Positions 7,796-17,598 of a stretch of 64,000 bases of DNA are shown here, one piece after another. The position numbers and the translations under genes are program-made. The stretch's first letter is position 1, and each line of letters starts with the position of its first letter. Source of the stretch: Butyrivibrio sp. X503 (GTDB lineage: Bacteria; Bacillota; Clostridia; Lachnospirales; Lachnospiraceae); NCBI RefSeq assembly GCF_003625475.1, contig NZ_RAIQ01000001.1, forward strand, positions 434,001 through 498,000, in the 5' to 3' direction. The notes beneath the pieces were generated by a model that saw nothing but the letters and a program-made list of their open reading frames with translations, searched no databases and was not told the DNA's origin.

Positions 7796-8856
7796 TATGC
7801 GATCTCCTTTCCGCTGTTTTTCTTAAATCCAAATCTACCGAGCGTTCTCTTTCTCCATTCAATAATCTTAGGTGACCAGTTGACGATCATCATAACAATA
7901 AGAACGATTGAATAGATAAGCATACGATAGTTACTGAATCCTCTGAGGAGCTCGGGAAGCAAGTAAAGTATGCATGCCGCAATAACGCTGCCTCTGATAT
8001 TTCCGATTCCTCCAAGTACAACATATACCAGGATCATGATCGAAGCATTATAGCCAAAATACTGTGATGTAGCCGTAAGCGTCGTAATATTGTGAGAGAA
8101 AAGAACTCCCGCAGCACCTGCAATTGCTGCCGAAATGGTAAATGCCATCATCTTATATCCCGTGACATTGATACCCGTAGATTCCGCAGCAATATAATTA
8201 TCACGGATTGCCATGATCGCACGTCCGTCTCTTGAATTAATAAGGTTAAGCACAACAAAAAGAGAAATGAGAAGTACAACAATTCCTATTGTAAAAGTTG
8301 AATCATGCGGAGTTCCGGTTATACCCATTGCTCCGTTTACAATAACCTCTCCTCCTTCATCAAGCCCAAGTTCCATCGCATTCTTAAGTGAAAAATGGAT
8401 ACCGCTCTTATCAATTCCTATATAAAAAGCATTGATAATATTCTTAATGATCTCACCAAACGCAAGAGTCACGATCGCAAGATAGTCACCCTTAAGTCTG
8501 AGAACCGGGATACCGATAAGGAATCCGAAAAGTGCCGCAAATGCGATTCCGATAAGGAAAGCAAGGAAAAATCTGATTCCCGAAGGAAGAATCTCTGCTG
8601 TTGCCTTAGAGAAAAAAGCGCTTGTGAACGCACCGATACACATAAATCCGCAGTGTCCTATACTAAGTTCTCCCAAAATACCTACGCAGAGATTAAGCGC
8701 AACCGCTATCACCGCATAATAAGTCATGGGAATAAGAAGACCCTTCATGTGACTCGAAAGATTTCCGGTAGATGCAAGTGCCGTAAAAAGAACAAATGCA
8801 GCAACTACAATTCCGTATGTGATTAAATTACTCTTTGTTTTCTTATCTATCTTCAT
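7795..8856 (-). CDS. livM: Branched-chain amino acid ABC transporter permease LivM
   Basis: 353 residues with about nine to ten hydrophobic helices. LivM hallmarks are seen: LSIGHCGFMCIGAF near the N-terminus, LRLKGDYLAIVTLAFGEI, and GGIGNIRGSVIAACILY near the C-terminus. Coupled to livG downstream and 17 nt after livH. Confidence 0.93.
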   Translation of the reverse strand: MKIDKKTKSNLITYGIVVAAFVLFTALASTGNLSSHMKGLLIPMTYYAVIAVALNLCVGILGELSIGHCGFMCIGAFTSAFFSKATAEILPSGIRFFLAFLIGIAFAALFGFLIGIPVLRLKGDYLAIVTLAFGEIIKNIINAFYIGIDKSGIHFSLKNAMELGLDEGGEVIVNGAMGITGTPHDSTFTIGIVVLLISLFVVLNLINSRDGRAIMAIRDNYIAAESTGINVTGYKMMAFTISAAIAGAAGVLFSHNITTLTATSQYFGYNASIMILVYVVLGGIGNIRGSVIAACILYLLPELLRGFSNYRMLIYSIVLIVMMIVNWSPKIIEWRKRTLGRFGFKKNSGKEIA

Positions 8857-8873
8857 ATTTCACACCGCCTTTT

Positions 8874-9758
8874 TCAGACCTTCTCCTGAATAACCTTGCC
8901 CAGAATACCTGTAGGCTTAACAAGAAGCACTACAACAAGAATTCCGAACACAATGGCATCAGAAAGCTGTGATGAAATATATGTCTTACTTAAAATCTCA
9001 ACAATACCGAGCACCAGTCCACCGATCATAGCACCGGGGATGGATCCTATACCTCCGAGAACCGCCGCTACGAACGCCTTGATACCGGGCATTGCTCCCG
9101 TATATGGAGAAAGTGAAGGATAAGCTGAGCACAAAAGAGCTCCTGCCACAGCTGCAAGTGAAGAGCCTATCGCAAAGGTAAGCATGATGGTCTTGTTTAC
9201 ATTTATACCCATAAGCGTAGCTGCACCCTTATCCTCAGCTACCGCAAGCATAGCCTGTCCCTGTTTGGTCTTATTGATAAAAAGCTGCAACGCGATGAGA
9301 ATAACAACGCTTACCGCAATGGTGATAACCGTTACACCCTGAATTCTGAGCTGACCGCCGGCAAAAGATAACCCTTCCCATTTAATAACAGATGTAAAGG
9401 ACTTAATATCCGCTCCGAAAATAAGAAGTGCCACATTCTCAAGAAAATAGCTGACACCGATGGCCGTAATAAGAACAGCCAAAGGAGACGCCGCTCCTCT
9501 AAGTGGTCTGTAAGCAACAAACTCAGTTGTGATACCAAGAAGTGTGCACAGTATAACCGCCAATACTATTCCCACGGCAGAATTACCACTAAGCGCCGCA
9601 CTCACTGAAAAAATAATATAGCAGCCCACCATGATAAAATCTCCGTGTGCAAAATTAAGCATCTTGGCTATTCCGTATACCATTGTGTATCCCAACGCGA
9701 TTATCGCATAGATACTTCCCAGACTAAGTCCGTTAATGAGATAGGTTAAAAAGCTCAT
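8874..9758 (-). CDS. livH: Branched-chain amino acid ABC transporter permease LivH
   Basis: 294 residues, usual for LivH. The N-terminal block GLSLGSIYAIIALGYTMVYG and the C-terminal AVLGGIGSIPGAMIGG block are diagnostic. GGAGG lies 6 nt before the ATG at 9758; an upstream in-frame ATG at 9785 would add nine residues that do not fit the family. A terminator separates it from livJ, so transporter genes probably receive read-through from the livJ promoter. Confidence 0.93.
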   Translation of the reverse strand: MSFLTYLINGLSLGSIYAIIALGYTMVYGIAKMLNFAHGDFIMVGCYIIFSVSAALSGNSAVGIVLAVILCTLLGITTEFVAYRPLRGAASPLAVLITAIGVSYFLENVALLIFGADIKSFTSVIKWEGLSFAGGQLRIQGVTVITIAVSVVILIALQLFINKTKQGQAMLAVAEDKGAATLMGINVNKTIMLTFAIGSSLAAVAGALLCSAYPSLSPYTGAMPGIKAFVAAVLGGIGSIPGAMIGGLVLGIVEILSKTYISSQLSDAIVFGILVVVLLVKPTGILGKVIQEKV

Positions 9759-9839
9759 CTCAAACCTCCAAAAACAATAGATCATTTAATTGATTGATTA
9801 ATCTAGCATACCATAAAAATTAACTTTTTATTAGCTAAA

Positions 9840-9872
9840 AACGCGGAATATCTTATACAGATATCCCGCGTT
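9840..9872 (-). terminator. Terminator between livJ and livH
   Basis: A 14-bp stem (9840-9853 with 9859-9872, one mismatch) and a 5-nt loop. Minus-strand transcripts then meet a T-run (TTTTTAGC). It would keep livJ message above that of the membrane genes, as binding proteins are needed in excess. Confidence 0.75.
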
Positions 9873-9907
9873 ACACTTCATTGTGTCAGGAATAAATACG
9901 TCTATAT

Positions 9908-11128
9908 TTACTCAGCGGATACGTAAGCTCCGTCCTTGATAACAACAGCCTTAGGCTCCTTGTTGGGCTCACCTGAAGCATCCCAAGTCATCTTGGAAGA
10001 TGTAAGACCTGAAGCCTCGATCTCTGTCATAGCACCCTTAAGTGCATCGCCAAGATCTGAAATACTCATATCAGGTGTTGCGTTCTTAGCTTCAATTGCC
10101 TGCTTGATGATAAATACTGCATCATAAGCATCAGCTGCGAACTGGTTGGGAGTCTCACCGTATTTCTCCTCATACTTCTTAACGAAGTTTACTGTAAGAT
10201 CATCTGTAGCATCAGCTGCGAAAGGTGTAAGAAGCATTACGCCCTCAGCGAGCTTAGTATCAAAGTTCTCTACAGTAAGGATACCGTCCATACCGTCAAC
10301 ACCAAAGAATGTGGGAGCATATCCCATTGTGTTGGCCTGTGTAAGGATAAGTGAAGCTGCCTGATAGTAGATAGGAAGGAATACAAGGTCTGCACCTGCA
10401 TCCTTAGCCTTCTGAAGCTGAACTGAGAAATCTGTTGCATTGTCTGCTGTGAAAGCTTCCTGTGAAACGATCTCATAGTTCTTGCCTGCAGACTCATCTA
10501 CAAACTTCTGATAAATTCCTGTTGAATATACATCTGAGCTGTCATAGATGATACCAACCTTAGTTGCAAGGTTGTGATCTGAAATGTACTGAGCTGAAGC
10601 AATACCCTGGTTAGGATCTGAGAAGCATACGCGGAATACATTGTCATATTTAACGCAATCAACTGCCGATCCCGAAGGTGTAAGCTGGAACATATTGTCA
10701 GCCTTTGTGTACTCTGAAACTGCGATTGAGCATGCACTTGTTGTTGAACCAACAAGAATCTGCATTCCCCAATCCTTAAGTGTATTGTAAGCATTTACTG
10801 ACTTCTCGGCATTAAGCTCGTCGTCTTCTTTGCTGTACTCTACCTGATATCCGTTGATACCGCCTGCTGCGTTGATATCCTCAACTGCAAGCTCTGCTGC
10901 ATTACAAACCGCATTACCGTAAGCAGCTGCGCCACCTGTAAGAGGTCCGATGGCACCGATCTTAAATGTAGCTCCGTTGTCAGATGAGCTCTCTGTCTCC
11001 TGTGCAGGCTGTGTCTGTGCCTGAGAATCGTTTGTCTCAGTGCTTGCTGCGTCAGTACATCCCACAAGTGCGGAAGCAACAAGTACAGAAGCCATAAGTG
11101 CACTAATAACTTTGCCTAACTTCTTCAT
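9908..11128 (-). CDS. livJ: Branched-chain amino acid binding lipoprotein (LivJ/LivK-type)
   Basis: 406 residues. An N-terminal signal with lipobox LVGC (Cys24) is followed by a Ser/Thr/Gln-rich linker and a type I periplasmic-binding fold beginning FKIGAIGPLTGGAAAYGNAV, typical of leucine/isoleucine/valine receptors. A GGAGG ribosome site precedes the ATG. First gene of the liv cluster, with its own strong promoter and a palindromic site in the leader. Confidence 0.93.
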   Translation of the reverse strand: MKKLGKVISALMASVLVASALVGCTDAASTETNDSQAQTQPAQETESSSDNGATFKIGAIGPLTGGAAAYGNAVCNAAELAVEDINAAGGINGYQVEYSKEDDELNAEKSVNAYNTLKDWGMQILVGSTTSACSIAVSEYTKADNMFQLTPSGSAVDCVKYDNVFRVCFSDPNQGIASAQYISDHNLATKVGIIYDSSDVYSTGIYQKFVDESAGKNYEIVSQEAFTADNATDFSVQLQKAKDAGADLVFLPIYYQAASLILTQANTMGYAPTFFGVDGMDGILTVENFDTKLAEGVMLLTPFAADATDDLTVNFVKKYEEKYGETPNQFAADAYDAVFIIKQAIEAKNATPDMSISDLGDALKGAMTEIEASGLTSSKMTWDASGEPNKEPKAVVIKDGAYVSAE

Positions 11129-11161
11129 AATATTTCCCTCCTGAAAAATGAAAAGCCAAAA

Positions 11162-11225
11162 TGTATATTTGTATACAATCTGATATTTACTTTTGAAGTT
11201 TAAAGTACCAAACTAAAAAAGTCAA
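11162..11225 (-). promoter_or_regulatory. livJ promoter with TGTATA-N4-TATACA palindrome
   Basis: On the minus strand TTGACT (11220-11225) and TAAACT (11197-11202) are spaced by 17 bp. Downstream, at about +13 to +28, lies TGTATATTTGTATACA (11162-11177), a palindrome with 6-bp arms. The same palindrome, one base different, covers the -10 box of the amino acid importer operon at 54.8 kb, so one regulator may control both. Confidence 0.75.
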
Positions 11226-11256
11226 TAATAAAAAGTAAACTTAATCATTTTAAATA

Positions 11257-12951
11257 TCATTTCTTTATCATCAAAATAAGCTTCCTTATAGATTTGGTAT
11301 CTTCGCCGGGTTCCAGTATTTCTTCTTCATACTGATCGGGATTATCTGCATAACCGTCCCAAAATGATTTTCTGCCGGTCATCCACGACTGAATATTATC
11401 GGCGATGCAATAAAGATCATACTTTTCCGCGTCATACTTTTCATAATCAAATCTGTCATAATAAACAGGTCCGTTCTCATAACGGATCATGTCCATATAA
11501 TAGCTATCATGTATTCTCTCGGCGAGACGGAAAAGAACATGGTATTCAACATATGCAATCTTGTCATAAAAATCATTCCTATAAAACATACGTACCTTTT
11601 CCATAAAATCTTCATCATCGCTAAGCTTCCGTAGCCATCCGCTCTCATCCACAAGGCCCTTTATCCAAAGAGCATTCCACTCATAGCTTCCATATGAAAA
11701 CCAGGGATGCCCCATAGAAAGATCGAAATCCCAGACAGGCCCTGCAACAAGCTTATCTTTCATACCATCCTTGTAAACATACTGACTAGCTCTGTCTGCG
11801 TCGCCGTTCTCAAAAAACTCCTGCAAAAGATAATACTTTATAAAGCTCCGCTCATCTGCAAGAAGCGCAAACTCCTCCTCACCTTCCGCAATGGAGTCTT
11901 CCACCTTGCAAATATCTTCATGTATCTGTGCAAGTCTGTCTTCATTGGGCTCCGACGGGTATTGTATCTTGGCAAACCGACCTTCCGTCTCAGTGTATAC
12001 ATTTCCCTCGGTCTTAACTCTCTCTTCATAATCAAACTTGGCTAGATAACCGTCTGAAGAAATCTTCAAAAATCCATTGCCCTCTTTTATCTTCTGCGCC
12101 GCAAGGTAAAGTCCCCTATATTCGCCATTGATATACAGATTGACGTACTCACAATCGGGAACATTATCCATCTCGATCCTTCTTGCCACATCCAAAACCA
12201 GATAGTTCTTAAGCTCGCTTTCATCATAAAAATTGGACAAAAGCACATAATTTCCGGCACTCTTCATTCCGAGAATGGATTTCTTCTCGTTAAAAGAAAT
12301 ATTGTATGAGCGCTTAAATTCCTGCCCCGGAAACTCCTCCATGAGCTCCGTCCACGTAGAATTACCATGCCCCGAGATCTTGAGCTTTCCCGAAGTTTCT
12401 TTTGCACCCAAAGGATCATAGACAGAATAATCAGCAGTTGCCGTAATATTGTGGAGCGGATCACCGTCCACCTTCTCCATGGAATCTTTTCCGGAAGCCA
12501 AATACATTGTGCTCACTTCACCGCCGGTAAGGAAAAAGACATTTCCACTTACCTTTTCACCTTTTTTATCCAGAAGCTCATAATTGAATTCCAAATTTCC
12601 GAGATAGGGATTGGTTTTTTCGTAATAGTTTAAAAAACTGTCATCCAAAATATCTCCCGAAGAAAAAGAAACATCTCCTATCATTAACTCTTTTGCATTT
12701 CCGAAAAACAGTTTGTAATCATAGCACTCTGAGTTTCCCGGCAAAAAGAAATACGTTTTTTCTCCTACGCTATCATAATACGGATAGATCTTAAGCTCGT
12801 CTGAAGGCTGTCCTTTCCCCTTGGCAACCACATAGAAATTCACATCCTTATTATTTAGCTTTTCCAAATAAAACGGGATAAATGCAAGTATCGCGAGTGC
12901 AACAACACATAACAATAAAAGCACAAAAACAGGTTTTTTTGATTTCTTCAC
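11257..12951 (-). CDS. CotH-type protein kinase-like membrane-anchored protein
   Basis: 564 residues with an N-terminal membrane anchor (about 8-27) and an extracytoplasmic body. The CotH kinase region is clear: SILGMKSAGNYVLLSNFYD, LVLDVARRIE, VNLYINGEYRGLYLAAQKIK, and later AGPVWDFDLSMGHPW, which carries the conserved WDxD of the family. CotH proteins phosphorylate spore-coat or cell-wall proteins; in non-sporulating Clostridia they often sit next to surface proteins, and the target here is unknown. The start is GTG with AAAGGA about 8 nt upstream. Confidence 0.85.
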   Translation of the reverse strand: MKKSKKPVFVLLLLCVVALAILAFIPFYLEKLNNKDVNFYVVAKGKGQPSDELKIYPYYDSVGEKTYFFLPGNSECYDYKLFFGNAKELMIGDVSFSSGDILDDSFLNYYEKTNPYLGNLEFNYELLDKKGEKVSGNVFFLTGGEVSTMYLASGKDSMEKVDGDPLHNITATADYSVYDPLGAKETSGKLKISGHGNSTWTELMEEFPGQEFKRSYNISFNEKKSILGMKSAGNYVLLSNFYDESELKNYLVLDVARRIEMDNVPDCEYVNLYINGEYRGLYLAAQKIKEGNGFLKISSDGYLAKFDYEERVKTEGNVYTETEGRFAKIQYPSEPNEDRLAQIHEDICKVEDSIAEGEEEFALLADERSFIKYYLLQEFFENGDADRASQYVYKDGMKDKLVAGPVWDFDLSMGHPWFSYGSYEWNALWIKGLVDESGWLRKLSDDEDFMEKVRMFYRNDFYDKIAYVEYHVLFRLAERIHDSYYMDMIRYENGPVYYDRFDYEKYDAEKYDLYCIADNIQSWMTGRKSFWDGYADNPDQYEEEILEPGEDTKSIRKLILMIKK

Positions 12952-13054
12952 TTTATTATTCCTTTCATAAAAGCATCACTTTCATCTTTATAATAACACG
13001 GGGTTTGCATTATTTATTTATGATTGTTAAAATTGTTTAGAGGGGGAATAGAAT

Positions 13055-13564
13055 ATGTTGCACTTATCTTATGTGGGGATTGCTTTCGCAGCGGTCTTCT
13101 ATGTAGTGTTTGGCATTGCAGTAAGGCTAATGGAGCTAAGTAATAAAGGCCGCAACAAGGCAAGACTTTGGATTGTTGTTATTACTCTTTGTTCACTTAT
13201 CGTTTCCAATTTGGGTGCCGGAGTTTTGAATCTCATGATGGGCAGAGTTTTATGGAGCACTGTGTTCCTGATACTCGGTTTCTTCTTTGCGGCTATCTTG
13301 GGACATATATTCATGAAACTCCATAACATTAAAGTCAGGATCAAGATGCGCAAATTCATGGTCTTGTTTGATATCGTCGATCATTATATGAATGAAGGCA
13401 AGACCAAAGAAGAGATTCTGGATTATCTTACAAAGAGCCAAAAGCTGGCTCGCAAGGATGCGATAAATTTCCTCAATTTCATATCGGATCCTACTAATTA
13501 TCAATTCCTTTCAGATGTAAATGACAAGATACGAGAAGCAAGAATGCTTTCCGAATTAAAATAA
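13055..13564 (+). CDS. Membrane protein of unknown function
   Basis: 169 residues with three hydrophobic segments in the first 90 residues and a basic, helical cytoplasmic C-terminus (KVRIKMRKFMVLFDIVDHYM onward). AGAGGGGG precedes the ATG. It is one of the few plus-strand genes in this part, bounded by its own terminator. No family recognised; the position between CotH and a small unknown gene gives no clue. Confidence 0.7.
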   Translation: MLHLSYVGIAFAAVFYVVFGIAVRLMELSNKGRNKARLWIVVITLCSLIVSNLGAGVLNLMMGRVLWSTVFLILGFFFAAILGHIFMKLHNIKVRIKMRKFMVLFDIVDHYMNEGKTKEEILDYLTKSQKLARKDAINFLNFISDPTNYQFLSDVNDKIREARMLSELK

Positions 13565-13568
13565 AAAT

Positions 13569-13617
13569 AAGGCTGTGAACTTGAGAATCATTCCCAAATT
13601 CACAGCCTTTTATTTTT
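13569..13617. terminator. Strong hairpin terminator between convergent genes
   Basis: An 11-bp stem (13569-13579 with 13599-13609) with a short inner stem, followed on the plus strand by TTTTATTTTT and preceded by an A-rich run that serves the minus-strand gene. Confidence 0.8.
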
Positions 13618-13619
13618 GA

Positions 13620-13901
13620 TCATTTTAGATCTGCATGCACAACTCGGAATTCATCAAACTGCGGATCTTCTATAAAATCCATGATAAGATTGAGCGGTGT
13701 AAGCCCAATCGCTTCATGATGAATCTGCTCTCTTATAACCATCTTTTCATAAGTTGAAAGATTCTGAAATTCAGGATGGCTCCTTTCATACTTCTCACTT
13801 AGCTGGTCAAACAAGTTGTACTCCGGATCTCCCCAGGCAAATACTTCGGCTGTCTTCAAATTTGGTTTGAACGGAGAATATTGCAGCTGGCTACTACTCA
13901 T
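13620..13901 (-). CDS. Small protein of unknown function
   Basis: 93 soluble residues with no signal or membrane segment; aromatic and acidic-rich (FAWGDPEYNLFDQLSEKY, IMDFIEDPQFDEFRVV). AAAGGAG lies 8 nt before the ATG at 13901, which is chosen over the in-frame ATG at 13928. Family and role unknown. Confidence 0.6.
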   Translation of the reverse strand: MSSSQLQYSPFKPNLKTAEVFAWGDPEYNLFDQLSEKYERSHPEFQNLSTYEKMVIREQIHHEAIGLTPLNLIMDFIEDPQFDEFRVVHADLK

Positions 13902-14028
13902 AGGAAGTGCTCCTTTCTCTTTATACAAACTATCTAATTGAATGTCCGAAGGTGTATAACCCCTCTGTTATAAATAATAGCACATTTTTGTACTAATTTT
14001 CATAAATTTTTCAAATAATTGTGACTAT

Positions 14029-15645
14029 TTACAGGTACTTTATAAGCCCTTCCAAGCCTTCACGCTCATATATTTCCTTATATATAGCGACTTCCGCCTT
14101 GATTATCGAGTCAATCTGGCGCATTCCAAGAAGCTCAACAGGTGCCTTATCATCGGTCATTATATTGTTTCCCGCCTTATATTCCATAAGCGCATTCTCT
14201 ACATTCGCCATCATATTCTTGAGTAAAGACTCATCCTCAAGTGCAATATTCTTATCAAGTCTGTCTAAATAATCATCCGAATCCGTCGCAAATAGCTCTC
14301 TGTTGGTTGAATTCGGAACAGAAACGATCTTTACATTATCAAACACCGACGATATCGTGTCCGCGAGATATCTGTTGATGGTCGATTCGTTGTCATCGCT
14401 GAACATATTCATATTCACGACCATGACTCCGCCCGGATTAAGATGATCTTTTACCATGGTAAAAAACTCTGTTGACGACATTTGAAAAGGAATCGTTATA
14501 TCCTGATACGCATCGACCATTATCACATCGTACTTCTTGGATACGGCGGCAAGATACGCTCTTCCGTCGTAGGTCGTAACCTTAGTGTCTTCCGGAAGCT
14601 CAAAATACTCATGCGCAAGGTCGGTTATCTTCTGATCGATCTCAACACCCTCGATGTCTATGTTATCAAAATGCCTTGAAAGCTGGGTCGCGTAAGTTCC
14701 CGATCCCATTCCCAAGATAAGAACATCTGTCTTTTCTCCGCTTGCTTCCTTTTCTTTTATCCCTGTCATATAAGGCGCCGCCATCGCATAATCGTAATAC
14801 ATTCCCGTAAGCGCACCGTCTTTTATAAGAATAGACTGAACTCCGAAGAGTACGTTGGTTGAAAGGATAACGCTGTTGGAATCTTCTTTTACCTGAAGAT
14901 AGTTATATACCGACTCACCCTCATAAGTAAGATTTTTCTCCCAAAACGAAAAGCTTGCATTGTGCCCCAGGATACAGCACAAGATAAAGGTAATCCCGCC
15001 TGCGATCAGCTTCTTGCGGTTACCCGTCCCGCTAAGAAAAAAGCAAGCACATAATACGATAAGTATTCCCGCAAAAATAAGGAAAGTAATCGATGTTCCG
15101 ACCGCCGGTATGGTAACGAATGTCGGCACGAAAGTTCCGATGATGCTTCCCACAGTGTTAAACGCACCGAGAGTTCCGATGATCTTGCCATTGTCATCAA
15201 GCGAATCCGTCGTATATTTTGCAAGACTCGGAGTTACCGTTCCCAGTAAAAAGAGTGGAAACACAAACACCACCATACATGTTACAAACGCCGCGATCAC
15301 AAGGAAATTGTTATTGACGGTAAATATCAAAAGAGCCGAGATACCGATAATGATATATTTACCCACCACGGGAATCGCCGCGATCCAGACAGCCGCAATG
15401 AGTATCCTGCCGTAAAGCTTCTGCGGATCGGGGTTCTTGTCCGCCGCTCTTCCTCCGTAGATATTTCCGAGTGCCATCGCGATCATGATCGTTCCGATTA
15501 TTATAGTCCATACAATCTGTGATGAACTAAAGTACGGTGCAAGAAGTCTGCTCGCTCCGAGCTCCACCGCCATAACGGACATTCCCGCAAAGAACTCCGT
15601 AAGATAAAGAAAAAGTTTGCTGTTTAAAATACTGTATTTACTCAA
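14029..15645 (-). CDS. Membrane-anchored spermidine synthase-like protein
   Basis: 538 residues. The N-terminal half (about 10-225) has about seven or eight membrane helices of the fused MFS/spermidine-synthase type (GMSVMAVELGASRLLAPYF). The C-terminal half is a Rossmann aminopropyltransferase/methyltransferase domain: VLILGMGSGTYATQL, VEGVEIDQKI, YDVIMVDAYQ. The glycine loop is GMGSG rather than GGGDGG and the usual catalytic Asp motif is not clear, so polyamine synthesis is uncertain. The start is TTG with GGAG about 10 nt upstream. Not obviously linked to the cobalamin genes just upstream. Confidence 0.75.
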   Translation of the reverse strand: MSKYSILNSKLFLYLTEFFAGMSVMAVELGASRLLAPYFSSSQIVWTIIIGTIMIAMALGNIYGGRAADKNPDPQKLYGRILIAAVWIAAIPVVGKYIIIGISALLIFTVNNNFLVIAAFVTCMVVFVFPLFLLGTVTPSLAKYTTDSLDDNGKIIGTLGAFNTVGSIIGTFVPTFVTIPAVGTSITFLIFAGILIVLCACFFLSGTGNRKKLIAGGITFILCCILGHNASFSFWEKNLTYEGESVYNYLQVKEDSNSVILSTNVLFGVQSILIKDGALTGMYYDYAMAAPYMTGIKEKEASGEKTDVLILGMGSGTYATQLSRHFDNIDIEGVEIDQKITDLAHEYFELPEDTKVTTYDGRAYLAAVSKKYDVIMVDAYQDITIPFQMSSTEFFTMVKDHLNPGGVMVVNMNMFSDDNESTINRYLADTISSVFDNVKIVSVPNSTNRELFATDSDDYLDRLDKNIALEDESLLKNMMANVENALMEYKAGNNIMTDDKAPVELLGMRQIDSIIKAEVAIYKEIYEREGLEGLIKYL

Positions 15646-15730
15646 GTGAAAAATGCTCCGTTCTCAATGAATATATTTATATCAACAAATGCCGAGTAAT
15701 AACCGACATTGTTCATTATACATTATTCCC

Positions 15731-16789
15731 TCAAATAAAAGAAACCGCTGCATATATTAAGCAATATAATATCAGTAATACAGCCGCTGTAGCGTACATA
15801 AGAATAACGCTTCTCCTGATATCGGCGTTCTCTATTTCTCTCTTGGCATCTCCGATATAGGGCTTATCATGAAGCTTTCCAAAATAAGATGTCGGACCCG
15901 CAAGTCGAATCCCAAGCGCACCAGCGCATACACTCTCGCACTGAGCGGAATTGGGGCTTGCGTGATTATACCTGTCCCTTATAAAAATCTTGACCGCGCC
16001 GCCTGCATCATAGTTTTTACTGTAATCTCCAAGAAGAGCCGCCGCAATTATCATAAACACCGCGCTTAATCTGGCCGGAACAAATGCAAACACATCATCG
16101 GCTTTGGCCGCAAATCTTCCAAAGAACATATACTTGTCATTCTTATATCCGATCATGGAATCCATTGTGCTTACCGCTTTGTAAATAAAAGCCAGGATCG
16201 GTCCTCCGAGCATAAGATAAAAAAGCGGGCAGATAACGCCGTCGTTGGTATTTTCCGCAACGGTCTCAACGGCAGCCCTCGCAATCCCTTTTTCATCGAG
16301 ATTTTCGGTATCCCTTCCGACGATCATCGACACTTCTTTTCTTGCAAGCTCTATATCGTTCTTCTTAAGGGCCCTGCAGACCTTCATCGCCGCTTTTGAA
16401 AGACTTCGTGCCGCAATGCACTGCCAGCTCATGATTGCCATAAAAGCAAGCATAAGATAGCAATTTAATTTATAGCACAAAAAAATAATCGCAAAGGTCA
16501 CCACACCGGCTACTGACGCAACAACAATCCAAAGAAACATACCTCTCCAAAAAATTGAAACATCATTCATGTCTTCTTTTCTGTCGCTATCCGCATCACC
16601 TACATGCTCGGTCTTGCTTTTTGTGACGGATTCCCCAAGCAGACGTTTCTCCAATACGCTTATTAATTTCCCTATAATCTGCACCGGATGAATAAGCCAC
16701 ATCGGATCTCCGAGGATCAGATCTATGATGACACCCGCAAATATCGCCACGGGGACATATTTATAATATGCACCGATAAATCCTGCCAT
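15731..16789 (-). CDS. cbiB: Adenosylcobinamide-phosphate synthase CbiB/CobD
   Basis: 352 residues with several membrane helices. The family start AGVIIDLILGDPMWLIHPVQ and the later ENTNDGVICPLFYLMLGGP and AQCESVCAGALGIRLAGPT blocks are conserved. The enzyme joins adenosylcobyric acid to aminopropanol phosphate, made by the threonine-phosphate decarboxylase encoded nearby. About 30 charged residues (SVTKSKTEHVGDADSDRKED region) interrupt an early loop and look like a lineage insertion. The start codon directly follows the cobS stop, with GGAG inside the cobS end. Confidence 0.92.
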   Translation of the reverse strand: MAGFIGAYYKYVPVAIFAGVIIDLILGDPMWLIHPVQIIGKLISVLEKRLLGESVTKSKTEHVGDADSDRKEDMNDVSIFWRGMFLWIVVASVAGVVTFAIIFLCYKLNCYLMLAFMAIMSWQCIAARSLSKAAMKVCRALKKNDIELARKEVSMIVGRDTENLDEKGIARAAVETVAENTNDGVICPLFYLMLGGPILAFIYKAVSTMDSMIGYKNDKYMFFGRFAAKADDVFAFVPARLSAVFMIIAAALLGDYSKNYDAGGAVKIFIRDRYNHASPNSAQCESVCAGALGIRLAGPTSYFGKLHDKPYIGDAKREIENADIRRSVILMYATAAVLLILYCLIYAAVSFI

Positions 16790-17578
16790 TCAGACTCCAA
16801 TCATCGCACAGACACATATCGCAACGGCCATCGCCGTCTCGCACAGACACACAAACCAGCCTGCGGTATCGCCCGTAATACCTCCAAGCTCCTTCTTGGT
16901 CTTTAAATAGTAATAACCAAATGTCAAAAGAGCTGTCGTTATAGCCACAACTCCGCCGATCCGTCCATATACAGCCATGATAAGCAAAATGATCGCAGCC
17001 TCTTTTACCAAGACAGAAAGACATCTCTTTTTGTCGGATCCTTCCGCAAAGGTATAAAGACTTCCCTCATTCTTGGCGCACGGAAAACTCACAACGGAAA
17101 CCGCACTCAATGTCCTGGAAAGAACAAAACCAAGACATATAACTATAAAATATCTTTCTTCAAAACCTTTTTCCGACGAAATAATAATAGAAATCGCAGA
17201 AATATATACCGCGCACAACACAACCAATCTGATAACTGCGAACGCTCCGATATGCGGATCTTTCAGGATTTCCAGCTTTTTTTCTTTTTCCCTGTAAGAA
17301 GAAAAAACATCGCTGCAATCCATAAAGCCGTCAACATGTATTCCGCCTGTAACTATGAGCGGAATAACAAAAAACAAAAGCGTCGCGGCGAGAAGATTTA
17401 TGTCAAACATCTGCGTGATCACGCAAAGGCCATAACACAGCGCCCCAATCACAATCCCGATCAAAGGAAAAAAGCATATGCTGTATCTCATATCCTCTTT
17501 TTCCCATTTAAACTGTGGCATTGGAATGCCCGAATACATGGAAAACGCTATGCAAAATGCTCTAAGTAGATTTTTCAT
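16790..17578 (-). CDS. cobS: Adenosylcobinamide-GDP ribazoletransferase (cobalamin synthase)
   Basis: 262 residues, multi-helix membrane protein. CobS signatures include YSGIPMPQFKWEKEDMRY, GGIHVDGFMDCSDVFSS with its conserved Asp pair, and RTLSAVSVVSFPCAKNEG. It condenses GDP-cobinamide with alpha-ribazole, the product of CobT. Lies 20 nt after cobU and abuts cbiB. Confidence 0.93.
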   Translation of the reverse strand: MKNLLRAFCIAFSMYSGIPMPQFKWEKEDMRYSICFFPLIGIVIGALCYGLCVITQMFDINLLAATLLFFVIPLIVTGGIHVDGFMDCSDVFSSYREKEKKLEILKDPHIGAFAVIRLVVLCAVYISAISIIISSEKGFEERYFIVICLGFVLSRTLSAVSVVSFPCAKNEGSLYTFAEGSDKKRCLSVLVKEAAIILLIMAVYGRIGGVVAITTALLTFGYYYLKTKKELGGITGDTAGWFVCLCETAMAVAICVCAMIGV

Positions 17579-17598
17579 CCCAAACCTTTCCCTTATCC

